Shown here: positions 27,735 through 36,764 of the stretch, piece after piece | Numbering within the stretch: the first letter of the stretch is position 1 | How the letters are laid out: each line of letters opens with the position of its first letter | Assembly (NCBI RefSeq): GCF_034093315.1 | Contig: NZ_CP139300.1 | Span: forward strand, 620,001-684,000 | From: Prochlorococcus sp. MIT 1314 | GTDB taxonomy: Bacteria > Cyanobacteriota > Cyanobacteriia > PCC-6307 > Cyanobiaceae | DNA length: 64,000 nucleotides | Direction of reading: 5' to 3' | Made by a program: the position numbers and the translations under genes | Notes under the pieces: generated by a model | Seen by the model: the letters and a program-made list of their open reading frames with translations, nothing else | Database searches by the model: none | Told to the model about the DNA's origin: nothing

Positions 27735-29629
27735 TGTTTATTAATAAAGCTAAAAAATTACTCCATGGGAAAAGGGTAGGAAAACAGGGCAGAGTTTTTT
27801 TACTTATGACAATGGATGCTTGTCTTATTTTCATTTCTGTTTCAATTGTTTTTTTTATTTTAAGGAATGAAAACCTTTATCCAATTATTCCTGTAAGCAA
27901 ATGGTTAATACCAACTATTATTTTAATTGGCTTGCCACTTTATATTTTCAGCAATCAATATAAAAGTCTAACAAGATATGTTGGAGCCAACTCATTCTTT
28001 TCATTAGCTTTTAGAAATGGAGTTTTACTATTTTTAATATCATTTTTTTCCAATTTTTTTGGATTACCCAGACCATCAATTAGTAGTTGGATTCTTATTT
28101 GGTTTACACTTTCCACATTAACAAGCATAACAAGGCTATTAGCCAGAGATCTTTTAGTTAATTTCGATAAATCAAAATTAAAAATAAAGAGAATTGCGAT
28201 ATATGGATCTGGCACTGAAGCCATTCAATTAGCTGCAGCTTTAAAAATATCTAAGACTTATGAAATTATATGTTTCATAGACAATTTAAAATCTTTGCAC
28301 AATAGAACTATTTGGGATCTACCAATCAAATCAATTAACTATTTAGATAAAAATACAAATATTGAAGAGATTTTTCTTGCTAAGCCAAGCCTTAACAAAG
28401 AAACAATAAGAGAAGTTTTTTTAAAAGCAAAAAAGAAGAATATAGGCATTGCTAAAATACCCTCTATTGAAGAAATTACAACGGGGAAAACAAAAATTGA
28501 TTCTTTGAAACCTATCTCAATAGAAAGTTTGCTTGGAAGAGACGAAATATATGTGAATCTTGAATATGTTAAATACATAATTGAAAACAATTCGATCTGC
28601 GTCACAGGAGCAGGAGGTTCAATAGGATCCGAGCTATGTGAGCAAATAATAAGAATAAAGCCCAAAAAAATTATTTTGTTTGAACAAAGTGAAATTAATT
28701 TATATAAATTATTAGAAAAATTAAAAGAAAATATTTCGCTAGATACAGAAATAATTCCAATATTAGCGTCAGCTAATAATGTCTCCTTATTAGAAAAAGT
28801 TTTAAAAAATGAAAATATTGAAGTTATTTTTCATACAGCAGCTTATAAACATGTCCCATTAGTTGAAAAGAATCCTATCTCAGGGATTGAGAATAATGTT
28901 TTAACTACTCTTTCTGTATGCGAGGCAGCTGTTAAAACAAAAGCCAAACAAGTAATATTAGTTTCTACGGATAAGGCGGTAAGACCTAGTAATGTTATGG
29001 GTGCATCTAAAAGATTAGCAGAAATAATTTTCCAGGCATTTGCATCTAAAGAATCTAAGTTAGGCAAAGAAGATAAAGATTATATTCCTACTCTATTTTC
29101 TATCGTAAGATTCGGTAATGTATTAGCTTCATCAGGATCAGTTGTGCCCCTTTTTAAAAAACAAATTAATAATGGAGGGCCGATTACATTAACACATAGA
29201 GATATTGTTAGATATTTCATGACGATCAAAGAGGCTGTAAGACTAATTCTAATAACTACAACAATGACTAAGGGTGGAGATGTATTTTTGTTGGATATGG
29301 GAGAGCCAGTAAAAATATTTTCCCTAGCAGAACAAATGATTAAATTAAGTGGTTTAACAATCAAAAACGAAGAAAATCCAGAGGGTGATATTGAAATTGT
29401 AGAAACCGGTTTAAGGCCTGGAGAAAAGCTTTTTGAGGAGTTATTAATTAATGCAGAAGCAATAGGTACTGATCATCCACTAATATTTAGAGCTAACGAA
29501 AATTATATTGAGTATGAGGAGTTGATCATAAAATTGAAATTATTAGAGAAAGCAATCAATCTAAATAATTTGAAAGAAGTATTAAAAAATCTATCCATTT
29601 TAGTTCCAGAATGGAAAGCAAAATTATAG
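27734..29629 (+). CDS. UDP-HexNAc 4,6-dehydratase, WbpM/FlaA1/CapD family
   Basis: A 631-residue membrane-anchored nucleotide-sugar dehydratase that makes a UDP-4-keto-6-deoxy-HexNAc, the precursor of QuiNAc, FucNAc and bacillosamine. About four N-terminal TMs (20-130), a first Rossmann-like domain (IAIYGSGTEAIQLAAAL), then the catalytic domain with SICVTGAGGSIGSELC, HTAAYKHVPLVEKNP, LVSTDKAVRPSNVMGASKRLAE (Met in place of the usual Tyr, as in WbpM-type dehydratases) and the ETGLRPGEKLFEELL end. The ATG at 27734 shares its A with the previous stop. With the WecA-like transferase it could supply the first sugar. Confidence 0.9.
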   Translation: MFINKAKKLLHGKRVGKQGRVFLLMTMDACLIFISVSIVFFILRNENLYPIIPVSKWLIPTIILIGLPLYIFSNQYKSLTRYVGANSFFSLAFRNGVLLFLISFFSNFFGLPRPSISSWILIWFTLSTLTSITRLLARDLLVNFDKSKLKIKRIAIYGSGTEAIQLAAALKISKTYEIICFIDNLKSLHNRTIWDLPIKSINYLDKNTNIEEIFLAKPSLNKETIREVFLKAKKKNIGIAKIPSIEEITTGKTKIDSLKPISIESLLGRDEIYVNLEYVKYIIENNSICVTGAGGSIGSELCEQIIRIKPKKIILFEQSEINLYKLLEKLKENISLDTEIIPILASANNVSLLEKVLKNENIEVIFHTAAYKHVPLVEKNPISGIENNVLTTLSVCEAAVKTKAKQVILVSTDKAVRPSNVMGASKRLAEIIFQAFASKESKLGKEDKDYIPTLFSIVRFGNVLASSGSVVPLFKKQINNGGPITLTHRDIVRYFMTIKEAVRLILITTTMTKGGDVFLLDMGEPVKIFSLAEQMIKLSGLTIKNEENPEGDIEIVETGLRPGEKLFEELLINAEAIGTDHPLIFRANENYIEYEELIIKLKLLEKAINLNNLKEVLKNLSILVPEWKAKL

Positions 29630-29646
29630 ATAATTATTTTATAAAA

Positions 29647-30660
29647 CTATTCTGCAAATTTTTTAAAAAAAACAATTTTTACATTCTTTTTTTTAGAGTA
29701 ATCATATAAGATAAACAAACTAAAAAGAAAAATAGATATTACTAAATTGGCAGAGAAAATACTTGCATTACCAGCTGTTACAAGAATATTGGAATTTATT
29801 TTAGGTAAAATATGTAAAAATAAAAAATATAAACTTGTTAGAAAACTAATTATTGATGATAGAAGGAAAAAAGATCCCAAACTTAATTTGTAAATATATT
29901 TGTAAAGGATGTCTCTTAATAAATTGAGACCCCAAAATTTGAGAAGAGGGTAAATCATACTTGAAGATTTCATTGAACTTTTCCATTCTTTACCATAAAT
30001 TGTATGCATTGGGAATTGATGGATATTAGCTCCGAAATTGCTACAACTTTTTATAATGCTGCATTCAAAAAGATATCTAGACTCAAGTTTCGTTTTGAAT
30101 TTTTTAGATATTAAATACTTCAATGTGATTTGATTAATTGAAATAAATCCATTAGAAATGTCAGTTAAACCTTTATAAATCAAACTCATTCTAGAAAGTG
30201 GCTCTAGCAAAAAAGAACCTAATCTTCTTACAAAGGGTATATTTATGTTATTAATAGGGAAATGGAACCTAGTACCCTTCACAAGAATTAATTCATTTAG
30301 GGGCAAATTTAATAAATAAGGTATTAATTCAAGAAGGTATTCTGGTGGATGTTGCCCATCTGAGTCCATCTTTATAAAAAATTGGTTTTCTGATTTCAAT
30401 GCTTCTTTAAAACCGATCAAAGAAGAAGCTCCCACACCCACATTTTTTATATTATGAATTACATTAAATATTTCCGAATGTGGTATTTCCTTATATGAAT
30501 TCTCTGGGCAAAAGTCATCAACAATATATACTGAAATGATACAAATATTAGATAATTCAGAAGCAATTTTAATTAATTGTTTGCACAATATCCCTACTTT
30601 ATTTTTAGCCCTATAACAGGGGATAATAATAGCTACTTTTGATCTCAATTCATCTTGCAT
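29647..30660 (-). CDS. GT2 polyprenyl-phosphate glycosyltransferase-like, two C-terminal TMs
   Basis: A 337-residue DPM/GtrB-like enzyme. VAIIIPCYRAKNKVGILCKQL starts the GT-A fold, SVYIVDDFCPENS holds the first acidic pair, KNVGVGASSLIGFKEAL and FFIKMDSDGQHPPEYL give the DSD metal motif, and ISNGFISINQITL the later conserved segment. Two TMs (about 250-275 and 292-318) anchor it. Such enzymes make polyprenyl-phosphate-hexose, the donor used by GT-C proteins in the periplasm; a DUF2142 GT-C-like protein lies upstream in the same strand block, with GtrA further on. Confidence 0.82.
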   Translation of the reverse strand: MQDELRSKVAIIIPCYRAKNKVGILCKQLIKIASELSNICIISVYIVDDFCPENSYKEIPHSEIFNVIHNIKNVGVGASSLIGFKEALKSENQFFIKMDSDGQHPPEYLLELIPYLLNLPLNELILVKGTRFHFPINNINIPFVRRLGSFLLEPLSRMSLIYKGLTDISNGFISINQITLKYLISKKFKTKLESRYLFECSIIKSCSNFGANIHQFPMHTIYGKEWKSSMKSSSMIYPLLKFWGLNLLRDILYKYIYKLSLGSFFLLSSIISFLTSLYFLFLHILPKINSNILVTAGNASIFSANLVISIFLFSLFILYDYSKKKNVKIVFFKKFAE

Positions 30661-30975
30661 ATTAAATTATCAAAATTGGTAAAAGCACATAAATAAATAT
30701 CTTATTATAGTAATAATTAATTGTTCCAATAATATAGATAATAATTAACTCTCAAAAGATATCTTAAGTTAAAATTATTAGCAAATTATTTAAATAATTT
30801 TTATTAACTTTAGGAAAACAATAATTTTAGTATTTTAGTTGAGTCTTTTTCAATATTTATAAAAAACATTTGAACAGATAAACAAATTACGAATTTTTGA
30901 AATTAATAGTAAAGAATTCTAGAAAATTATTGGTCTAGGACTTTTGGGATGAATTTAATTAAAAACATATAATCT
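30661..30975. other. 315-base gene-free gap, very A+T-rich
   Basis: The longest non-coding stretch of the window, between the GT2 gene start and the end of the DUF2142 gene. No open frame of note, RNA gene, clear hairpin terminator or repeat is visible. It probably holds the promoter of the GT2 gene, but any -10 call in DNA this A+T-rich would be arbitrary. Confidence 0.6.
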
Positions 30976-32514
30976 TTATAAATAAAAACGTAAGAAATAA
31001 TAGCCTAATATATTAGCTATATATACTATCTGGTTTATACAAGCTATGAAGATCAATTGTTTAATAAGGTATTCATCTTGAATAAAATCTGAAATTTTAT
31101 TTTCCAAGATTTTTTTTTGGTTTTGCTTCTTATATTTTTTATAATCAAATAAATCTAAGCTCAAATTCAAAAAGAGTGGTAAAAGAATTATTAATGGTAT
31201 AAAATATCTACCCTGAATATCACTCAAAATTAAATCTCTACCCCAATAGATATAAAAGACATAAAATATTCCAATATAAGTTAAAAGAAAAGATCCACTC
31301 AAAAAAACAAAAATAAAATCTTTAAATTTAATCTGATAGAAATTTAAATTAAAAGATCTTATTTTTTTAATTAATATTTGAAATAGATAGTTTCTTTTTA
31401 AATAAACACAAATAAGAATTAAAAAAAATATATATAAATAGAAAAAAATATAAAATTTATTTGGTAATAATAACCTTGCAATAGGACCATTTCCAAATAC
31501 ACCGTAAATCTCTCTTAACCAACTATCAAACTTGTTTAAATGGGTCAAAAATAATGATTTAATGAATAAATAAATTTCATCAAAATTCTTTAAGTGCTTT
31601 GTACTTTCAAATCCTCTTCTATTAATATACATTTCCTTAACTTTAATTGAAGAGAAATTAATCCAATAAATTGTATTTATAAATCCAGTAATATAAAATC
31701 CACAAAAAAATAATTTAGAAAATTTGTTTTTTAATTTATTTATAAGACTTAAACCTAACCCAATTGTAATAGGAATATAAACCGATTTAGATGTCATTAT
31801 AGACAAGCATATTCCAGCTATAGAAGCAAAAAGAATGGTTTTTTTTGAATTAAGTTTTTTTAATTTTAAAAAGCATAGAGAAAAAAGAGCTGAAGAAGCA
31901 AATACTAAAGAATCGCCAGAAAGAGAAGTTGAAATAAATGTTACTGTAGGCAATGAATATATTAAAACTATTACTGAGTAGGTAAGTTTATCTAAATAAG
32001 TATTTTCAAAATTAATTAATTCTCTTATTAAACAGAAATTAATTATTAACCAGATTATTGCATTTGAAAATCTTAGAGCATAGTAATTAAATAAAAGATT
32101 TTGATTTATTGTTTTAAAAAATCTGAATAAATTTGATTGTAAAAAATAATTATTCCCAGAATATGCAGTAACTAACTGGGCCCCTTTCAAATTTTCTGAA
32201 TAATTATCAAAAAAATAATCTTTTAATTTTAATTTACCTACATCAAACGCCCATGGATTTTTTTGACATTTTAGATTTGCAATACATTCATTTACTAAAC
32301 TATGATCTGAAAAGCCAATCCCAAGATTTATAGTATTTTGCGGTATATAAAGCTCTTTATTTAATTTAGATTCATCATGAATCCTCTGAAAATGATACAT
32401 CTCATCTGGTGCATCAAAAATAGTAATAAGAAGAGAGCCCAGAAGTGTTGAAAGACAAATTATAATTATGAAATATTTTTCTATATAAGTAATGATATTT
32501 TTTATTACTCGCAT
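30976..32514 (-). CDS. DUF2142 membrane protein, GT-C-like
   Basis: A 512-residue protein with ten or more TMs. After TM1 the loop FDAPDEMYHFQRIHD is the DUF2142 signature (PDExxHF), with acidic residues in the first periplasmic loop as in GT-C glycosyltransferases that use polyprenyl-phosphate sugars. A long periplasmic region (about 45-120) and SLSGDSLVFASSALFS follow. The acceptor is unknown. The adjacent GT2 at 29647 could supply the polyprenyl-P-sugar. Start is ATG 32514, 17 bases after the HAD gene stop on the same strand. Confidence 0.72.
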   Translation of the reverse strand: MRVIKNIITYIEKYFIIIICLSTLLGSLLITIFDAPDEMYHFQRIHDESKLNKELYIPQNTINLGIGFSDHSLVNECIANLKCQKNPWAFDVGKLKLKDYFFDNYSENLKGAQLVTAYSGNNYFLQSNLFRFFKTINQNLLFNYYALRFSNAIIWLIINFCLIRELINFENTYLDKLTYSVIVLIYSLPTVTFISTSLSGDSLVFASSALFSLCFLKLKKLNSKKTILFASIAGICLSIMTSKSVYIPITIGLGLSLINKLKNKFSKLFFCGFYITGFINTIYWINFSSIKVKEMYINRRGFESTKHLKNFDEIYLFIKSLFLTHLNKFDSWLREIYGVFGNGPIARLLLPNKFYIFFYLYIFFLILICVYLKRNYLFQILIKKIRSFNLNFYQIKFKDFIFVFLSGSFLLTYIGIFYVFYIYWGRDLILSDIQGRYFIPLIILLPLFLNLSLDLFDYKKYKKQNQKKILENKISDFIQDEYLIKQLIFIACINQIVYIANILGYYFLRFYL

Positions 32515-32531
32515 AAAAAAATTATGGATTT

Positions 32532-33218
32532 TTAATTAGTCTGAATACTAAAGTATAGTTTTTTACTATAGTCAAATCTTATAATATTGGAAACGATTTT
32601 CAACATGTCATTATCTTTGATTGAATCAGTTATAGCAAGAATGAAATTATAATTATTATTATTATATTTATTTTTAATTCTAATAGATTTAGAGTTATAT
32701 TTATTAAGATGCGATTCAAATATATCTATATCTAAAGCTATTAAAGAAAAATTATATTTACTTATAACCTTTTTTAAAAATTGATTGTAGTTGTTGGAAA
32801 CTATAACTATATTAAATCCTAACCTTTTTAATTTATTTAATTTATAAAATAAAGCCTTATTCAAATTATTTTTGTTATTCATTATCATAAATTTATCAAT
32901 TTTATTTATACCAGATATTGATAAAATAACGTTTGATATACAATATTTCAAATAAGGCTTTGGTGAAAATATGAAAAATGTTTTTATTATAGATATGTTA
33001 ATTTCTTTTAGAAAAAAATATAGTAATTTATATATAAATTTAATTTTATTATTTTTCATTATATAAATTACCAAATTTAAGTAGCTATCATTTTTAATTA
33101 AAGTTTTATCATAATCAACAAAAATAAAACCTTTTTTAATAGACTTCTCACATAATCCATTAATCAAATTATCAAATGTAATATTTATATCTCCTGCTGT
33201 ATAACTTTTATTAAACAT
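32532..33218 (-). CDS. HAD-superfamily phosphatase
   Basis: A 228-residue cytoplasmic HAD hydrolase, SerB-like arrangement: motif I FIFVDYDKTLIKND (DxD with Asp35 and Asp37), motif II VIVSNN, and motif III/IV ITDSIKDNDML. The cap insertion (about 50-125) is amphipathic and could sit on the membrane. It is extremely Asn/Lys/Ile-rich. I start at ATG 33218; a TTG at 33221 is one codon upstream. HAD domains of this kind are found fused to, or next to, UbiA-type prenyltransferases that make polyprenyl-phospho-pentose, and a UbiA gene lies one gene away, so a 5'-phosphatase role is plausible. Confidence 0.7.
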   Translation of the reverse strand: MFNKSYTAGDINITFDNLINGLCEKSIKKGFIFVDYDKTLIKNDSYLNLVIYIMKNNKIKFIYKLLYFFLKEINISIIKTFFIFSPKPYLKYCISNVILSISGINKIDKFMIMNNKNNLNKALFYKLNKLKRLGFNIVIVSNNYNQFLKKVISKYNFSLIALDIDIFESHLNKYNSKSIRIKNKYNNNNYNFILAITDSIKDNDMLKIVSNIIRFDYSKKLYFSIQTN

Positions 33219-33271
33219 CAAAGATAAATAAACTTATTTTCATTATAATTCAAAGAAAATATACTACAATT

Positions 33272-34162
33272 TTGACCTCAAATAAATCATTTTCAAGATG
33301 TTGGATTTGTAGTGGAAACAATATATATAAGATAAAAAATACAGATATCAATTTTGATTATCTAAATATGGAAGACTTTCAAATTACAAATTCACAATAT
33401 GGTAAAACTCTTGATTTATATAGATGTAAAAATTGTAATTTCATACAAGCTGCTAAAGCAAGAGATCTTACAAAATATTATGAAAAGATGATTGATGAAG
33501 AATATGAAGAAACTAGGAAAGAAAGATTTTTGCAAGAAGATTATATTATCAAAAAATTCATCCCCTACAACAAATCTGGAAAAAAACTTTTGGATGTAGG
33601 ATGTGGTTCAGGTATTCTTTTAGAAGCAAGTAAAAAGTATCGATTTCAATCAATTGGTATTGAACCTTCAAAATGGTTATTCAAAAAAGCTATTAAAAGA
33701 GGCTTAGATGTAAGGTGTGGAGTCTTAGAAGATATTCCAAATTCACAAAAATTTGATGTTATTACCTTGGCTGATGTTATTGAGCATGTTACAAACCCTA
33801 TGGAAATATTACAGCAGATAAAATCAAGATTAACTCCAGAAGGAATAGGTGTGATAGTTACACCAAATGTAGATTCTTTAATCGCAAAAATACTTAGATG
33901 GAAATGGTGGCATTATCGAGTAGCACATGTAGGTTACTTTTCAAAAAAGACAATCAAACTTGCACTTGAAGATTCTGGTTATCAGGTACTAAGTATTAAA
34001 AATACAAGATGGTTTTTTAGTTTTAATTATCTTGTTAAAAGAATATCTACCTACTTACCCAAATTCATGAGGATTAACAATATACCAATAATTGGCAAGA
34101 AGTTAATTAAACTTAATTTAGGTGATTCGATTATAGTAATATTTAGAAAAGAAAATAATTAA
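33272..34162 (+). CDS. SAM-dependent methyltransferase with N-terminal zinc ribbon
   Basis: A 296-residue class I methyltransferase. Cysteines 10, 13, 52 and 55 (CWIC and CKNC) form a zinc ribbon seen in sugar C- and O-methyltransferases of polysaccharide loci. SAM motif I is KKLLDVGCGSGILLEA, motif II-like IGIEPSKWLFKKA, and ITLADVIEHVTNPMEIL is the usual motif IV helix. The start must be the TTG at 33272, because the first CxxC would be lost from any downstream ATG. A TATAAT-like box at 33244-33249 lies upstream. It is the only plus-strand gene between 29.6 and 42.2 kb and overlaps convergent ubiA-like by four bases. Confidence 0.85.
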   Translation: MTSNKSFSRCWICSGNNIYKIKNTDINFDYLNMEDFQITNSQYGKTLDLYRCKNCNFIQAAKARDLTKYYEKMIDEEYEETRKERFLQEDYIIKKFIPYNKSGKKLLDVGCGSGILLEASKKYRFQSIGIEPSKWLFKKAIKRGLDVRCGVLEDIPNSQKFDVITLADVIEHVTNPMEILQQIKSRLTPEGIGVIVTPNVDSLIAKILRWKWWHYRVAHVGYFSKKTIKLALEDSGYQVLSIKNTRWFFSFNYLVKRISTYLPKFMRINNIPIIGKKLIKLNLGDSIIVIFRKENN

Positions 34163-35136
34163 AGAGGTAAAAATCCTTTCGCAAAAAGTTCTCTCAAGAT
34201 CGGAATTTCAATTTTAAAAAGAATAGGACTAAAGATAATAAAAGCACCAATTGATAATGAGATTAACTTATCAGAAAATATAAAATTAGGATTGTTTATA
34301 ATTTTATCCTTATTAGAAAAAGATATTCTTAAATATTGTGCCATTGCCAAAATAATCAATGGAATTAAAAGACAAAATTCGATTTTATAAATTGAGAAAA
34401 ATATAGTAATAGAAGAAATAGCTCCTAAGCAAAGAATAAATGAAAGAAGAATTAATTTATTTTCTGTATATCTAATTAAGGAAGGACGATATTTCTTCAT
34501 TTCTTTTTTTGAACCCTGCCATGTATGAATTTCGTTTATTCTTTTGCAATTCATTAAAAAATATCCACTTAACCAAACACCTAAAATTAATGTTAATGGC
34601 GGATAGGCATAAGAAACTGCTAACCAACCCGTCATAAATCTAAGAGGATTATTTATAGATTCAGAAAATACATCCAAAAACACTTTATCTTTAAATCTGA
34701 AAGGCAATTGATTATATAAAATCCCATTTATCAATATGCAAAATACAATAATTTTTATTATGAGAATAACCTCATACTTAAATAAAATAGATATTACTAA
34801 TGTTAATAGACAAAAATATGTTGCAAAAACATCAATAAATTGCAATTTACCTAATGGAATAGGCCTCTTCTTTTTTACTGGATGAAATGAGTCTGGTATA
34901 CGATCGCACCATTCATTTAAAACATAATTTGCTGAACTAGCCAAAACTATACTCAAGAGGATTAAGAAAAAATTTATATAATTTATTTCAGTATTAGGAG
35001 CAAAACAAAAACCTAAAAAGGTTCCAAAAAAGAAAAAAATTTGTTTTATTAAATAATCAGGCCTGCAAATTTTATATATATAAATAAGCTTGTTTTTATT
35101 ATTTGACATACTCATTAATAATTTTGATAATATCAT
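34159..35136 (-). CDS. UbiA-family prenyltransferase, polyprenyl-phosphoribose-synthase-like
   Basis: A 325-residue protein with about eight TMs. The first Asp-rich motif reads NEWCDRIPDSFHPVKKKRPIP (residues 74-94, split here as NEWCDRIPD and HPVKKKRP). The D-x3-D followed by HPxKxxRP is the pattern of decaprenyl-phosphate phosphoribosyltransferase (mycobacterial Rv3806c type), which joins PRPP to polyprenyl phosphate; it differs from chlorophyll-, quinone- and haem-type UbiA. The second loop has CKRINEIHTW. Neighbours GtrA, GT-C-like proteins and a HAD phosphatase fit a polyprenyl-phospho-pentose route. The true substrate is inference. Confidence 0.75.
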   Translation of the reverse strand: MILSKLLMSMSNNKNKLIYIYKICRPDYLIKQIFFFFGTFLGFCFAPNTEINYINFFLILLSIVLASSANYVLNEWCDRIPDSFHPVKKKRPIPLGKLQFIDVFATYFCLLTLVISILFKYEVILIIKIIVFCILINGILYNQLPFRFKDKVFLDVFSESINNPLRFMTGWLAVSYAYPPLTLILGVWLSGYFLMNCKRINEIHTWQGSKKEMKKYRPSLIRYTENKLILLSFILCLGAISSITIFFSIYKIEFCLLIPLIILAMAQYLRISFSNKDKIINNPNFIFSDKLISLSIGAFIIFSPILFKIEIPILRELFAKGFLPL

Positions 35137-35198
35137 AAATTTAGAAATATGATTAAGTAGTAGATTTTTTTTAAAATTTATTTTATAAGATTTTTTTA

Positions 35199-36293
35199 TT
35201 ATACTTTTTGTAAAATTTTAAAATTTTTAGGTAAAAATTGAACAAAAATTAAAAAAGGTAATAAAGGGTATAGATATCTCATATGTGCTGTCCCATAAAG
35301 AGTTGGTAATAATATTGAGAAAGGGAATAACAATATAAGTTTCCTTATTTGAAAATTTTTAAAAATATAAATTAAAAGCCTTATTAAAAGAAAAGAATGA
35401 AAAAATAAAAATGAAATTGTTGTTAATAAATTAATCAAACTATTTGCAGCATATTCAGAAGGCAAGTTCAAGCAATATATAGCTATTGCTTCTCTAGCTC
35501 CTAAATTTAAAATCATATGGATGATCGGAGTAAAAATAAAACTTAATGGCTTACTTATAGTTGGACTTAAAGTGCCCTGTAGAAATTTGTCTATGTTTTC
35601 TAATGAATAACAACCGAAATTTTGAGATATATATTCAACACCATAAAAAACTTGAGAGGAAGTAATAAATATTGTAATTAGAAATAAAGTAAATATCCCT
35701 AGTAATTTAAGTTTCTTGAAATCTCTCTTCAATAAAAAAATTAAGAAAAATTGAATCCATAATAAAGGTATTAGTGCATTCCTAAATAGAGTACTAAATA
35801 CGTTTAAAATAATTGATAAATCTAAAGTATATTTATTAGAATAAAAAATCCATAATGCATAAATTGAAACACCCATAGTTGCAAAAATATTTGAATCTAA
35901 TTTCAAAGAATATAAAGATAGGTAAGGATGTAGAGACAATATGAGAATAAAAAAAATAGAATTCTTCTTAGAAAGAACTTTTATACATAAAAATATAAAA
36001 GGAGTAATTGTAATAAATGAGATTATGAAAGATATAAAGAAAAATTTTAAAGTTAATAAAGTTTCTGAGTTATAACCAATTATCCTTACTAAAAAGCTAT
36101 AAAAAAAATTTGATGAAAAAATATTTAGATCACTTTTACTATAAACTTCTAAATCAGTAAAAGAAAAGATCCTATTATCGTATATTGAAAGAAATTTATA
36201 AACCAGTAAAGAACTTAATGACCTAAAGATCACAAATAAACTTGATAATATGAAAAACTCTTTTAAGAATTCATTCTTTGATCTGATTATCAT
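35199..36293 (-). CDS. Multi-TM membrane protein, GT-C-like
   Basis: A 364-residue protein with about nine TMs and little sequence outside the membrane. After TM1 the loop contains FSFTDLEVYSKSD, an acidic D-x-E motif in the position of the catalytic loop of GT-C glycosyltransferases. HPYLSLYSLKLDSNIFATMG and the C-terminal GTAHMRYLYPLLPFLIF resemble the PMT/ArnT-like tail pattern of such enzymes. No family can be assigned with certainty. It is 62 bases upstream of the UbiA gene in transcription order and 40 bases downstream of gtrA, consistent with use of a polyprenyl-phosphate-linked sugar. Confidence 0.55.
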   Translation of the reverse strand: MIIRSKNEFLKEFFILSSLFVIFRSLSSLLVYKFLSIYDNRIFSFTDLEVYSKSDLNIFSSNFFYSFLVRIIGYNSETLLTLKFFFISFIISFITITPFIFLCIKVLSKKNSIFFILILSLHPYLSLYSLKLDSNIFATMGVSIYALWIFYSNKYTLDLSIILNVFSTLFRNALIPLLWIQFFLIFLLKRDFKKLKLLGIFTLFLITIFITSSQVFYGVEYISQNFGCYSLENIDKFLQGTLSPTISKPLSFIFTPIIHMILNLGAREAIAIYCLNLPSEYAANSLINLLTTISFLFFHSFLLIRLLIYIFKNFQIRKLILLFPFSILLPTLYGTAHMRYLYPLLPFLIFVQFLPKNFKILQKV

Positions 36294-36333
36294 AAATAAC
36301 TTAAGCTTTTTTTATATTAGTGTTTAAATTATA

Positions 36334-36705
36334 TTATTTTCTAAAAACTAGATTTTTTTGACTGACATAAGAGAAAAATGCGAGAAAAGGAATAGCAATT
36401 AAAACCGAGAATAGATACGAAAAACCTAAATTACTTAAAGTTTTTATTAAAAACCATTGTAAAATCCAACTAACTATTACTAGGAGAATGTACTTAATAG
36501 GATTACCTTTTGTTTTGAAGACTCCATATTTATTAGCTAAATAACCCAAATAAGCATGCAAAATCCGACTAATAAAAGTTGATATTCCCAGAGGTAGTAG
36601 ATAAAGCATTAACAAAAGTGACCCATTACTTAAGATAGTTATCAAGCCACCTAATATTACAAATTTAATAAAAGAGTTGGATTTTAGAATTTTTAAATTA
36701 TTCAT
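36334..36705 (-). CDS. gtrA: GtrA-family membrane protein
   Basis: A 123-residue protein with four TMs and the GtrA signature: FIKFVILGGLITILSN in TM1, ISRILHAYLGYLANKYGVFK after TM2, and a C-terminal FFSYVSQKNLVFRK. GtrA proteins are proposed to flip or recruit polyprenyl-phosphate-linked sugars; in mycobacteria a homologue acts in the arabinan pathway near decaprenyl-phosphoribose genes. Here it stands directly before the GT-C-like and UbiA-like genes on the same strand. It is 59 bases after the GNAT-like gene. Confidence 0.88.
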   Translation of the reverse strand: MNNLKILKSNSFIKFVILGGLITILSNGSLLLMLYLLPLGISTFISRILHAYLGYLANKYGVFKTKGNPIKYILLVIVSWILQWFLIKTLSNLGFSYLFSVLIAIPFLAFFSYVSQKNLVFRK

Positions 36706-36764
36706 ATTTATTATTAGAAACCAATGAAAAATAATTTTAATTTATATGAGATTCATAGTGTATG

